A stretch of DNA of 8,041 nucleotides, taken from an uncultured Gammaproteobacteria bacterium. GTDB lineage: Bacteria > Pseudomonadota > Gammaproteobacteria > GCA-2729495. A program made the position numbers and the translations under genes. The notes under the pieces were generated by a model that had not been told where the DNA came from, made no database searches, and saw only the letters and a list, made by a program, of their open reading frames with translations. Positions 1 to 5,646 of the stretch are shown here, one piece after another; the stretch's first letter is position 1; the number at the start of each line of letters is the position of its first letter. The stretch spans positions 15,292 through 23,332 of the forward strand of contig CAMYJV010000104.1 in assembly GCA_947258805.1 (NCBI GenBank), in the 5' to 3' direction.

Positions 1-130
1 TGGGTGCGGCCATCAGCGCGTGGCGACCGGCGTGGATCACCGGCCAGGCGCGGGCCTGCACGGGAGTGGGCGCCGGAAATTGCGCGTCGAACCAGCGGGC
101 AACGGCCGGATGAAACAGGCTGGCGCTCAC
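1..130 (-). CDS. lhr: Lhr-type DEAD/DEAH helicase, N-terminal fragment
   Basis: Only the first 43 codons are inside the window; the gene continues past position 1. Translation from the GTG at 130-128 gives a start VSASLFHPAVARWF and then PTPVQARAWP, HAGRHALMAAP. This matches the N-terminus of Lhr-family superfamily 2 helicases: a 'F.P....WF...F..PT..Q...W' segment serving as a Q-motif equivalent, followed by the strand leading into the Walker A loop. The Walker A GSGKT itself would begin just beyond the window edge. Known Lhr proteins are large ATP-dependent 3'-5' nucleic-acid helicases linked to DNA repair. The frame is open further upstream, but I found no ATG in it before the moaA stop, so GTG is the best start; no good Shine-Dalgarno is visible. 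It follows moaA by 42 bases on the same strand, with a hairpin between them, so co-transcription is uncertain. Other long-helicase families with a similar N-terminus cannot be excluded from 43 residues. Confidence 0.72.
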   Translation of the reverse strand, partial: MSASLFHPAVARWFDAQFPAPTPVQARAWPVIHAGRHALMAAP

Positions 131-150
131 TGCCCGACGGTAGCAAGGGG

Positions 151-171
151 CGGGCTCATGGCATGAGCCCG
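151..171 (-). terminator. Hairpin between moaA and the helicase gene
   Basis: A perfect inverted repeat lies directly after the moaA stop codon: CGGGCTCAT and ATGAGCCCG form a 9-bp stem around a 3-base loop. No T-run follows on the minus strand (the next bases are CCCCTTGC), so it is not a classical intrinsic terminator. It could be a weak or attenuating terminator, or a structure that protects the 3' end of the moaA transcript. Structure is seen directly; function is inferred. Confidence 0.4.
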
Positions 172-172
172 A

Positions 173-1222
173 TCAGCCGCCGATGTAGTACATCTCCACT
201 TTTTCTTCGCCGCCTTTGCCGCTGGCCCGCAGCTCGCTGTAGCGATCACCGCGGTGCTGCCAGACGCTCTGAATGAGTTGCAGCAGACCCTCGTCATCGG
301 CGCCGGCCCGCATTGGACCGCGCAGGTCTGTGCCCCGCGACGCGAACAGGCAGGTGAACAACTGGCCGTCGGAGGACAGCCGCGCACGCGTGCACGAGCC
401 GCAAAACGGGGAGCTCACCGATGAAATGAAGCCCAGTTCCCCTGCCCCGTCGCTGAAACGATGGCGGCGCGCCACTTCGCCGTGATAGCTCGGCTCCATG
501 GGCTCGATAGGCCAGCGAGCATTAATCTGCGCCGCCAGTTCCGCGGACGGCACCGTGTCGCCCTCCTGCCAATGGTTGATGGTGCCTACATCCATGTACT
601 CGATGAAGCGGACGATCACGCCGGTGCCGCGGAAACGGTCCAGCAGTTCCAGCACCGCCGCATGATCGTTCACACCCCGTTTCACGACCGTGTTGATCTT
701 GATGGGTACCAGCCCCGCTTCGCGCGCCTCGTCAATGCTGTCAAGCACCTTGTCGGGACTGCCGCGCCCGCCGCTCATGCGCGCAAAGACTTCGGGGTCC
801 AGCGCGTCCAGGCTGACGGTCACGCGGTCCAGCCCGGCCGCTTTCAGTGCCGCTGCCTGCTGGCCCAGCAGGATGCCGTTGGTCGTCAGGGCCACGTCAT
901 CGATGCCATCAACCTGGTGCAGGTCACCGATCAACTCAGGCAGTTCCGGGCGCAGCAAGGGCTCGCCGCCTGTGATGCGCAGCTTGCGCACCCCGAGCCC
1001 GGCGAACAGCCTGGCGAGGCGGTTGATTTCGTCAAACGACAGGCGCTCGTGGCTCTGCAAAAAGCGGAAGTCCTTGTGATACTTGTCTTCCGGCATGCAG
1101 TAGGGGCAGCGAAAATTACAGCGGTCCATCACCGAAATTCGCAAGTCTTGCAGCGGCCGCTGCAGGCGATCCAGCACGGTCGCCCGGGCCCCGGGCATCG
1201 GTATTATGTCAACTTCGGCCAT
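173..1222 (-). CDS. moaA: GTP 3',8-cyclase MoaA (molybdenum cofactor biosynthesis)
   Basis: MoaA is the radical-SAM enzyme that, with MoaC, turns GTP into cyclic pyranopterin monophosphate, the first step of Moco synthesis in the cytoplasm. The protein is 349 residues from the ATG, a usual family length. The N-terminal [4Fe-4S]/SAM site is CNFRCPYC (Cys35, Cys39, Cys42), followed by the SAM-binding ITGGEPLLR. The second, substrate-binding cluster is CGSC plus a Cys 14 residues later (Cys274, Cys277, Cys291), in the typical context SPFCGSCTRARLSSDGQLFTC. The protein ends in YYIGG; the C-terminal GG is the functional tail of MoaA. A TTG codon directly precedes the ATG (1225-1223) and could also start translation; ATG is preferred, with a weak AGAAG about 5 bases upstream. 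It is divergent from the oxidoreductase-xdhC-moeA operon, which fits a shared cofactor role. Confidence 0.97.
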   Translation of the reverse strand: MAEVDIIPMPGARATVLDRLQRPLQDLRISVMDRCNFRCPYCMPEDKYHKDFRFLQSHERLSFDEINRLARLFAGLGVRKLRITGGEPLLRPELPELIGDLHQVDGIDDVALTTNGILLGQQAAALKAAGLDRVTVSLDALDPEVFARMSGGRGSPDKVLDSIDEAREAGLVPIKINTVVKRGVNDHAAVLELLDRFRGTGVIVRFIEYMDVGTINHWQEGDTVPSAELAAQINARWPIEPMEPSYHGEVARRHRFSDGAGELGFISSVSSPFCGSCTRARLSSDGQLFTCLFASRGTDLRGPMRAGADDEGLLQLIQSVWQHRGDRYSELRASGKGGEEKVEMYYIGG

Positions 1223-1257
1223 CAAAGCTTCTGCTTAAAGTGTCGGAAAAAAATACG

Positions 1258-1274
1258 CTAACACAGCCTAATAC
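1258..1274. repeat. Direct repeat CTAAYAC with a 10-bp period
   Basis: CTAACAC (1258-1264) and CTAATAC (1268-1274) repeat with a start-to-start distance of 10 bp, one helical turn, in the non-coding gap between moaA and the oxidoreductase gene. They read GTATTAG and GTGTTAG on the moaA strand. This could be a regulator half-site pair, but repeats this short occur by chance and no known operator is recognised. Confidence 0.25.
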
Positions 1275-1275
1275 G

Positions 1276-1306
1276 GGGACATTCTGCAAAACAGGCGAGC
1301 TATAAT
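1276..1306 (+). promoter_or_regulatory. Probable sigma-70 promoter of the oxidoreductase-xdhC-moeA operon
   Basis: A perfect TATAAT (1301-1306) lies in the divergent gap, 32 bases before the proposed ATG at 1339. The best -35 candidate is GGGACA (1276-1281), four of six matches to TTGACA with a long 19-bp spacer, so the -35 is weak and the promoter may need an activator. Transcription would start near 1313, leaving a short CA-rich leader. I found no equally clear promoter for moaA on the other strand. Confidence 0.6.
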
Positions 1307-1324
1307 GCATTCGACGCATTTGAC
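1307..1324. repeat. Tandem 9-bp direct repeat GCATTYGAC at the predicted transcription start
   Basis: GCATTCGAC (1307-1315) is followed immediately by GCATTTGAC (1316-1324), identical except for one C/T change. The pair sits just downstream of the TATAAT box and spans the expected start site, a position where a repressor could block initiation. The repeat is seen directly; an operator role is inference. Confidence 0.4.
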
Positions 1325-1338
1325 ACAACAACAACAAA

Positions 1339-2349
1339 ATGACCCATGCACCGCTCCCCGAGCGGATGCGGGTGGTGGAAATAAGCCGTCACGGTCCACC
1401 CGATGTGCTCGCCACTGCCACGCGTCCGCTGCCAAAGCCAGGCCCCGGAGAAGTATTGATTCGTGTTGCCGCGGCCGGGGTGAATCGCCCCGATTGTCTG
1501 CAACGCCGCGGCCTCTATCCTCCCCCTGCCGGCGCATCCGACTTGCCCGGCCTCGAAGTCGCCGGCACGGTCGTTGCCGTTGGCGCGGGCGCGGGAGAAC
1601 TGCGCTATGGCGACCACGTCTGCACGCTGCTGAGTGGCGGCGGTTACGCCGAGTTCTGCACCGCATCGGCCGGCCTGTGCCTGCCAGTGCCCGCGAACAT
1701 GGACATCGAATACGCCGCGGCATTGCCCGAAGCGCTGTTCACGGTCTGGAGCAACCTCTTCGAACGCGGCCGACTGGAGTGCGACGACACCGTGCTGATC
1801 CACGGCGGTGCGAGCGGCATCGGCACGACGGCGATTCAGCTGGCCCGCATCTTCGGCGCTCGGGTATTCGCGACGGTTGGCAACAATGCCAAGCGACAGC
1901 TGGCAGAGGATTTGGGCGCCGAGCGCGCAGTGAATTACCAAGAGGAAAACTTCCTCGACGTCATCAAGCCGCTGACCGACGGTCGCGGTGTCGATTTGAT
2001 TCTCGATATGGTTGGCGGCAGTTACCTCGAAGACAACCTGCGGCTGCTGGCCACGGAAGGCCGCATTGTAGTCATCGGCGTATTGGGTGGTGCAAAAGGC
2101 CAGGTCGACCTGGGGCGCATGCTGTCAAAGCGACTGACCATCACCGCGTCGACCTTGCGCAACCGAATGCCGGCAGACAAAGGCACGATTGCCGAGGCAC
2201 TCGAGGAGTGGGTATGGCCGCACCTCGACGCCGGCAACCTGGCGCCCGTCATCCAGGACATCATGCCGCTGGAGCGGGCTGCCGAAGCACACCAGATACT
2301 CGAAGCCAACGGGGCCATGGGGAAACTCGTGTTGACCACCGGCCACTGA
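1339..2349 (+). CDS. PIG3/TP53I3-type NAD(P)H quinone oxidoreductase (MDR family)
   Basis: A zinc-independent medium-chain dehydrogenase/reductase of 336 residues, the normal length. The N-terminal GroES-like half contains PGPGEVLIRVAAAGVNRPD (about 35-52) and LPGLEVAGTVVAVG (69-82). The Rossmann half has HGGASGIGTTAIQLA (155-169), the NAD(P)H-binding glycine motif of quinone oxidoreductases. The later LILDMVGGSYLEDNL, the core around RNRMPADK and the end GAMGKLVL resemble the PIG3 subgroup closely. No cysteine/histidine zinc ligand set is visible. Members reduce quinones or alpha,beta-unsaturated carbonyls with NADPH; the substrate here is unknown. It is the first gene of a tight operon with xdhC and moeA, unusual company that suggests a redox role near a molybdoenzyme, though chance clustering is possible. 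Start: the ATG at 1339 lies in a CA-rich leader without a Shine-Dalgarno; Met10 at 1366 is an alternative and matches where some homologues begin. Confidence 0.9.
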   Translation: MTHAPLPERMRVVEISRHGPPDVLATATRPLPKPGPGEVLIRVAAAGVNRPDCLQRRGLYPPPAGASDLPGLEVAGTVVAVGAGAGELRYGDHVCTLLSGGGYAEFCTASAGLCLPVPANMDIEYAAALPEALFTVWSNLFERGRLECDDTVLIHGGASGIGTTAIQLARIFGARVFATVGNNAKRQLAEDLGAERAVNYQEENFLDVIKPLTDGRGVDLILDMVGGSYLEDNLRLLATEGRIVVIGVLGGAKGQVDLGRMLSKRLTITASTLRNRMPADKGTIAEALEEWVWPHLDAGNLAPVIQDIMPLERAAEAHQILEANGAMGKLVLTTGH

Positions 2350-2351
2350 GG
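2348..2351 (+). promoter_or_regulatory. Ribosome binding site fixing the GTG start of xdhC
   Basis: GAGG overlaps the stop codon of the oxidoreductase gene and lies 5 bases before the GTG at 2357. It supports this non-ATG start and suggests that ribosomes pass from one gene to the next. Confidence 0.6.
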
Positions 2352-2356
2352 CCGGC

Positions 2357-3430
2357 GTGAGTCTGCTCAGCACGATACGCGCCTTCGACGAATGGCGATG
2401 GGCCGGCCAGCAGCTCGCGCTGGTAACCGTGGTCGAAACCCAGGGTTCCACCTACACGAAGGCGGGACACCGCATGCTGGTGGCAGACCAGGGCGACTAT
2501 CACGGCCTGGTCAGCGGCGGTTGCCTGGAAGGCGACCTGGCCGCGCACGCTGGCGAGGTGATCACCAGCGGCGAACCGAAACTGCTCACCTACGACCTGC
2601 GCGACGACGCCGACGAGATCTGGGGCCTGGGCATTGGCTGCAACGGCTTGCTGCGGCTGCTGGTGCAGCGTCTCGACCCGGAACATCACTATCAACCCTA
2701 CCTGGATATCGCGGACTGTCACCGCAGCTTTGCCGGGGGCCAACTCGGCATCGTGATCCAAAGTTCAACGGCTGCCATCCCCCTGGGCGCAACCTGGTTG
2801 CAGTCGGCGGCGGGTATCAGCCACTCCAGTCTCGACGACGCCGGGGTGGCGGCCGTCGGCCAGGCGCTGGCCGCCGACAGCCGGCCCGGCATCCGCGCAG
2901 TGTCGGCGGCCGGCGAAAGCCTTGAGGTGCTGCACACGCGGGTCGCCCCGATACCGCGGCTGCTGGTGATTGGTGCCGGGCCGGACGCAGTGCCGCTGGT
3001 CCGCCTGGCCGCCGAACTGGGCTGGCGCGTCACCATCACCGATCACCGGCCGGCCTATCTCGACGCGCCCGGCCTGAACGTGGCCGATGCGCGCATCCAT
3101 GCGCGCCCGGGGTCCCTCGCCGGGCAGCTGACACCCGACGAGTTCCACGCCACCGTGGTCATGACTCACCACCTGGACTCCGACCGCGAACATCTGCGCG
3201 AACTCGTGGCCACCGGCCCGGCCTACGTCGGTCTGCTGGGCCCGCGCGCGCGCCGCGATCGCTTGCTCGATGACCTGGGCGATGCCGGCATTGCACTTCA
3301 GCCGCGGCTGCACGGTCCGGTGGGTCTGGACATCGGTGCAGATTCTCCCGAAACCATCGCCCTGGCCGTGGCGGCGGAAATCCAGGCTTACTTCGCCACC
3401 GCAGCCAGTCCGCTAGACTCCCGCCAATGA
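2357..3430 (+). CDS. xdhC: XdhC/CoxI family molybdenum cofactor insertion protein
   Basis: XdhC proteins bind mature Moco, assist its sulfuration and deliver it to xanthine-dehydrogenase or CO-dehydrogenase-type molybdenum hydroxylases in the cytoplasm. The 357-residue protein has both expected domains. The N-terminal XdhC/CoxI domain carries TVVETQGSTYTKAGHRM (24-40), the signature SGGCLEGDL with Cys56 (53-61) and GLGIGCNGLL with Cys95 (90-99). The C-terminal Rossmann-like XdhC_C domain carries LLVIGAGPDAVPL (202-214), TDHRPAYL, VGLLGPRARRDRLL (291-304) and HGPVGLDIGADSPETIA (319-335). It starts at GTG with GAGG upstream, 7 bases after the oxidoreductase, and its TGA overlaps the moeA ATG (ATGA), so the three genes are probably co-translated. 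The hydroxylase it serves is not in the window. Family assignment is firm; the exact client enzyme is unknown. Confidence 0.94.
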   Translation: MSLLSTIRAFDEWRWAGQQLALVTVVETQGSTYTKAGHRMLVADQGDYHGLVSGGCLEGDLAAHAGEVITSGEPKLLTYDLRDDADEIWGLGIGCNGLLRLLVQRLDPEHHYQPYLDIADCHRSFAGGQLGIVIQSSTAAIPLGATWLQSAAGISHSSLDDAGVAAVGQALAADSRPGIRAVSAAGESLEVLHTRVAPIPRLLVIGAGPDAVPLVRLAAELGWRVTITDHRPAYLDAPGLNVADARIHARPGSLAGQLTPDEFHATVVMTHHLDSDREHLRELVATGPAYVGLLGPRARRDRLLDDLGDAGIALQPRLHGPVGLDIGADSPETIALAVAAEIQAYFATAASPLDSRQ

Positions 3431-4641
3431 CCGCAAGACGCAGAATCGACGTCGCCGAAGCGGCGGCGCTGGTGGCATCACGGCTGCCGGACTACCCGGC
3501 GGCGGAAATCCCACTCGCCGACGCCCAGGGCTGCATCCTGCGCGAAGACCTGCACGCGGAACGGGACCAGCCGCCGTTCCACCGGGTCACGATGGATGGC
3601 ATTGCCATCCGGCAGGCCGGCCTGGCCGAGGGGCGCCGGCGCTTTCGGATCGGCGGCACCCAGGCCGCCGGCGCGGCAGCCCTGACGCTGGGCGCCGACG
3701 ATGCGTGCGTGGAAATCATGACCGGTGCGATGTTGCCCGATGACGCCGACACCATAGTGCCGGTGGAACGCATCGATGTGAGCAACGGTTGCGCGACGCT
3801 GGAAGCCGGCTACATGCCGGAGGCCGGTCAGTTCATTCACCGCTGCGGTTCCGATCACTCGGGCGGCGATGTGATTCTCGAAAGCGGCATGCGCATCGGC
3901 GTGCCGGAAATGCCCGTGCTGACCGTGGCGGGCAAGGCCACGGTCCGCGTGGCGCAGTGGCCACGGGTGGCGGTGGTGTCTACCGGGGATGAGCTGGTGG
4001 ACATCGGCGTGCCGATGGCAGATTTCCAGATTCGCTCGTCGAACGACTGGGCCATTGCGGCGGCGCTGCACCGGCGCGGTTGCGACCGCATCACGCGAGC
4101 CAGGCTGCCCGACGACCTGGCAGCCATGCGCGCGGCCGTGAAGGCGCTCCATGACAAAAACGACGTACTGGTGCTCAGCGGCGGCGTATCCATGGGCAAG
4201 TACGATTATGTGCCGCAAATCATGACGGAGCTGGGCGTCGAACTCGTGTTCCACAAGGTGCTGCAGCGGCCCGGCCTGCCGATGTGGTTTGGCGTCAGCG
4301 CAGCGAACAAGCCAGTGTTCGCATTGCCCGGCAACCCGGTGTCGAGCCTGGTGTGCTTCATCCGCTACGCTTGCCCGGCACTGCTAAAGTCACTTGGTGC
4401 CCGGCCATTCGAGCCGCCGTGCGTGAAGCTGGCAGTGCCCTTCCGTTTCGAACCGGATCTCACCTGCTTCCTGCCCGTGGTGCTGCAACACGCGCAAGAC
4501 GGTGAACAGCTCGCACTTCCTCAGCCCACTAACACCTCGGGCGATTTCGTCGGTCTCGCCGGCAGCGACGGGGTGGTGGAACTGGCGCGCGGGCGGGACG
4601 AGTTCCCGGCCGGCTTCGCTGCGCCTTTCTATCGCTGGTAG
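3427..4641 (+). CDS. moeA: Molybdopterin molybdenumtransferase MoeA
   Basis: MoeA inserts molybdate into adenylylated molybdopterin, the last common step of Moco synthesis. At 404 residues it is close to E. coli MoeA (about 411). Family motifs appear in order: PPFHRVTMDGIAIR (49-62), EIMTGAMLPDDADTIVPVE (96-114), the MoCF domain strand VAVVSTGDELV (181-191), VLSGGVSMGKYDYV (249-262), and LPGNPVSSLVCF (300-311). Acidic and polar positions important in MoeA appear to be kept: Asp57, Thr99, Asp143, Glu189 and Asp260. Some stretches differ from the usual consensus: FHRVTMDG instead of the common FDNSAMDG, and RCGSDHSGGD where RRGEDI-type sequence is usual. It therefore looks like a divergent paralogue group, possibly specialised for hydroxylase-type cofactor. 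The ATG overlaps the xdhC stop by 4 bases. A GC-rich hairpin follows 41 bases after the stop. Confidence 0.95.
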   Translation: MTARRRIDVAEAAALVASRLPDYPAAEIPLADAQGCILREDLHAERDQPPFHRVTMDGIAIRQAGLAEGRRRFRIGGTQAAGAAALTLGADDACVEIMTGAMLPDDADTIVPVERIDVSNGCATLEAGYMPEAGQFIHRCGSDHSGGDVILESGMRIGVPEMPVLTVAGKATVRVAQWPRVAVVSTGDELVDIGVPMADFQIRSSNDWAIAAALHRRGCDRITRARLPDDLAAMRAAVKALHDKNDVLVLSGGVSMGKYDYVPQIMTELGVELVFHKVLQRPGLPMWFGVSAANKPVFALPGNPVSSLVCFIRYACPALLKSLGARPFEPPCVKLAVPFRFEPDLTCFLPVVLQHAQDGEQLALPQPTNTSGDFVGLAGSDGVVELARGRDEFPAGFAAPFYRW

Positions 4642-4682
4642 CAGCCGACCGCCGGCGACAAATCTCGTTGCCGCTTACCAGG

Positions 4683-4706
4683 AGCGGCCGCCCGGAGGCG
4701 GCCGCT
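4683..4706 (+). terminator. Strong GC hairpin between the convergent moeA and small-protein genes
   Basis: AGCGGCCGCC and GGCGGCCGCT form a perfect 10-bp stem around a 4-base CGGA loop, 41 bases after the moeA stop and 64 bases beyond the stop of the convergent gene. Only TT follows on the plus strand, then CGGG, so it lacks a proper U-tract. Its symmetry would let it act in both directions. A terminator or transcript-end role is likely from position, but not proven. Confidence 0.55.
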
Positions 4707-4770
4707 TCGGGCCTGACAAGGTGCGCCAGTCAGCGGCGCGCGTGCAGCCGCGCTCGCCCCATGCCTTCGG

Positions 4771-5196
4771 CTACGGCAGCTTGTATGCGCCCGTAGCGTG
4801 CTCGAAGTAATCTTTTGCCGGCTCCCCACCACGGGGTCGTTTCCCGGCGCGCCGCTCGACACGTTGGCGCCGGTCTTCGTTGGTGGCCCTGAAACCCGGG
4901 CCCGGCAGCCCCAGCTCCTCGTCGCGGCGTGGCCCGCCGCGGCGGTCGCGGTGATGTTGATAGGCGCAGTCACAGGAGGCCTGGTCGCAATCACGCAGTG
5001 GCAGCAACGGGGCTTCGGCCGACAGGAAACTCTGCCCTTCCAGCTCGCGGGCAGCTGCACAGGAAGGCCACCCGGTGGCGATAGCCACGGCATGAAAGGC
5101 CTGCTGCGGTGTCTTTGCGGCTCGCGCGGGCTTCGTTCCGGACTTAGCTTTGCCGAAGTTAGGCAACTTGAGGGCATCTAGCCGTGGCAGTCTCAT
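4771..5196 (-). CDS. Uncharacterised Cys/Arg-rich small protein (141 aa)
   Basis: I cannot name a function. The 141-residue protein begins with a basic, Ala/Lys-rich segment (1-30), followed by a core that looks conserved from memory of unnamed gammaproteobacterial proteins: AFHAVAIATG (33-42), a Cys at 46 followed by AAARELEGQSFLSAEAP (47-63), PLRDCDQASCDCAYQHHRDR (66-85) and a run of charged Arg/Asp residues (84-123). Cysteines sit at 46, 70, 75 and 77, a C-x23-C-x4-C-x-C pattern with two histidines at 81-82, which could hold a metal ion or form disulfides; this is inference. No signal peptide or membrane segment is visible, so it is probably cytoplasmic. The start is ATG at 5196 with only a weak purine stretch upstream. 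It is convergent with moeA and appears to be a single-gene unit. Competing frames in this stretch are GC-bias open frames lacking any comparable motif. Confidence 0.72.
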   Translation of the reverse strand: MRLPRLDALKLPNFGKAKSGTKPARAAKTPQQAFHAVAIATGWPSCAAARELEGQSFLSAEAPLLPLRDCDQASCDCAYQHHRDRRGGPRRDEELGLPGPGFRATNEDRRQRVERRAGKRPRGGEPAKDYFEHATGAYKLP

Positions 5197-5260
5197 GATC
5201 GATCTCGCTGTCTTTTGGCTGACACACAGCCTAGCCCTTGCTGCCGCCGGGCGCCGTTAA

Positions 5261-5277
5261 CGCCTTCACGGAAGGCG
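5261..5277 (-). terminator. Hairpin downstream of the mmsA-ald-lipoprotein operon
   Basis: CGCCTTC and GAAGGCG form a perfect 7-bp stem around a 3-base loop, 84 bases after the lipoprotein stop. On the minus strand it is followed by TTAACGG, a poor U-tract. It may end the operon before the next leftward gene at 5196. The rest of the 5197-5361 gap shows nothing else I can name; a promoter for the small protein should lie there but no convincing -35/-10 pair is visible. Confidence 0.35.
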
Positions 5278-5361
5278 ACTCCGGTCCAGGCTTATGTTGC
5301 CTGTGCCCGGGCAGCCCGCAATCTGCAGGCCAAAACAGCGGGTTGAAACACCCGGCGCGGA

Positions 5362-5646
5362 TCAGAGCAGCAGGAGCAGCACCGGTACGCCAATCATCAG
5401 GACCATGAACCCCGGCGGCACGGTAGTGCGCTGATAGCCACCACGGCCCTGGTTTACCACCGCGTTGGCTGCCATCGGAGCAGCTGCGGTATCCGCTACC
5501 AGCGTCGTATCGGCGGCGACATCCCTTGCCGGTGCCCCGTGCTGCGTGGGGGGCCTGATGGCACAGCCGGATACGCCGAGGGCGACCACCAACGCGCAAG
5601 CCCAGCGCTTGCGCCACGGGAGGCGCCTGCCAGCGAGAACGGTCAA
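5362..5646 (-). CDS. Small predicted lipoprotein with C-terminal membrane segment (94 aa)
   Basis: I do not recognise a family. The protein has a basic n-region (RRLPWRKRW, 7-15), a short hydrophobic stretch (ACALVVALG, 16-24) and a lipobox VSGC with Cys28, so a type II signal peptide is likely. The residues after Cys are Ala-Ile rather than Asp, which would favour the outer membrane under the Lol rule. A low-complexity Ala/Thr/Asp linker follows (about 36-66), then NQGRGGYQRTTVPPG and a terminal hydrophobic run, FMVLMIGVPVLLLLL (80-94), ending exactly at the stop. A lipid anchor plus a C-terminal helix would tether both ends. The start is a TTG overlapping the ald stop codon (TTGA), so its translation may depend on ald. 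The start is uncertain, but no later start would keep the basic n-region. Another frame across this stretch (5231-5617) has no recognisable motif and was judged a shadow. Confidence 0.68.
   Translation of the reverse strand: MTVLAGRRLPWRKRWACALVVALGVSGCAIRPPTQHGAPARDVAADTTLVADTAAAPMAANAVVNQGRGGYQRTTVPPGFMVLMIGVPVLLLLL

Noticed and set aside
461..1261. 266-aa plus-strand open frame opposite moaA
   Set aside because: It is antisense to moaA, which has both iron-sulfur motifs and the GG tail. The translation is His/Gln/Arg-rich without a recognisable motif, as expected of GC-bias shadow frames.
1223..1338. Possible molybdenum-cofactor riboswitch upstream of moaA or the oxidoreductase
   Set aside because: The expected leaders are only about 25 bases (rightward) or at most around 110 bases (leftward), and no multi-helix fold or conserved Moco-RNA elements can be seen.
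1305..2360. 351-aa plus-strand open frame overlapping the oxidoreductase gene
   Set aside because: It is very Arg-rich with no domain, while the overlapping frame at 1339-2349 encodes a full PIG3-type enzyme.
3478..4254. 258-aa minus-strand open frame opposite moeA
   Set aside because: It is a His/Arg-rich antisense frame with no motif, fully covered by a clear moeA.
4629..5177. Alternative 182-aa minus-strand frame in the region after moeA
   Set aside because: It overlaps the end of moeA and the 141-aa gene, is Pro/Ser/Arg-rich and shows no motif. The 141-aa frame has the better pattern.
5217..5231. Small stem GGCTG/CAGCC with a 5-base loop upstream of the 141-aa gene
   Set aside because: The stem is only 5 bp with no U-tract in either direction; it is likely chance.
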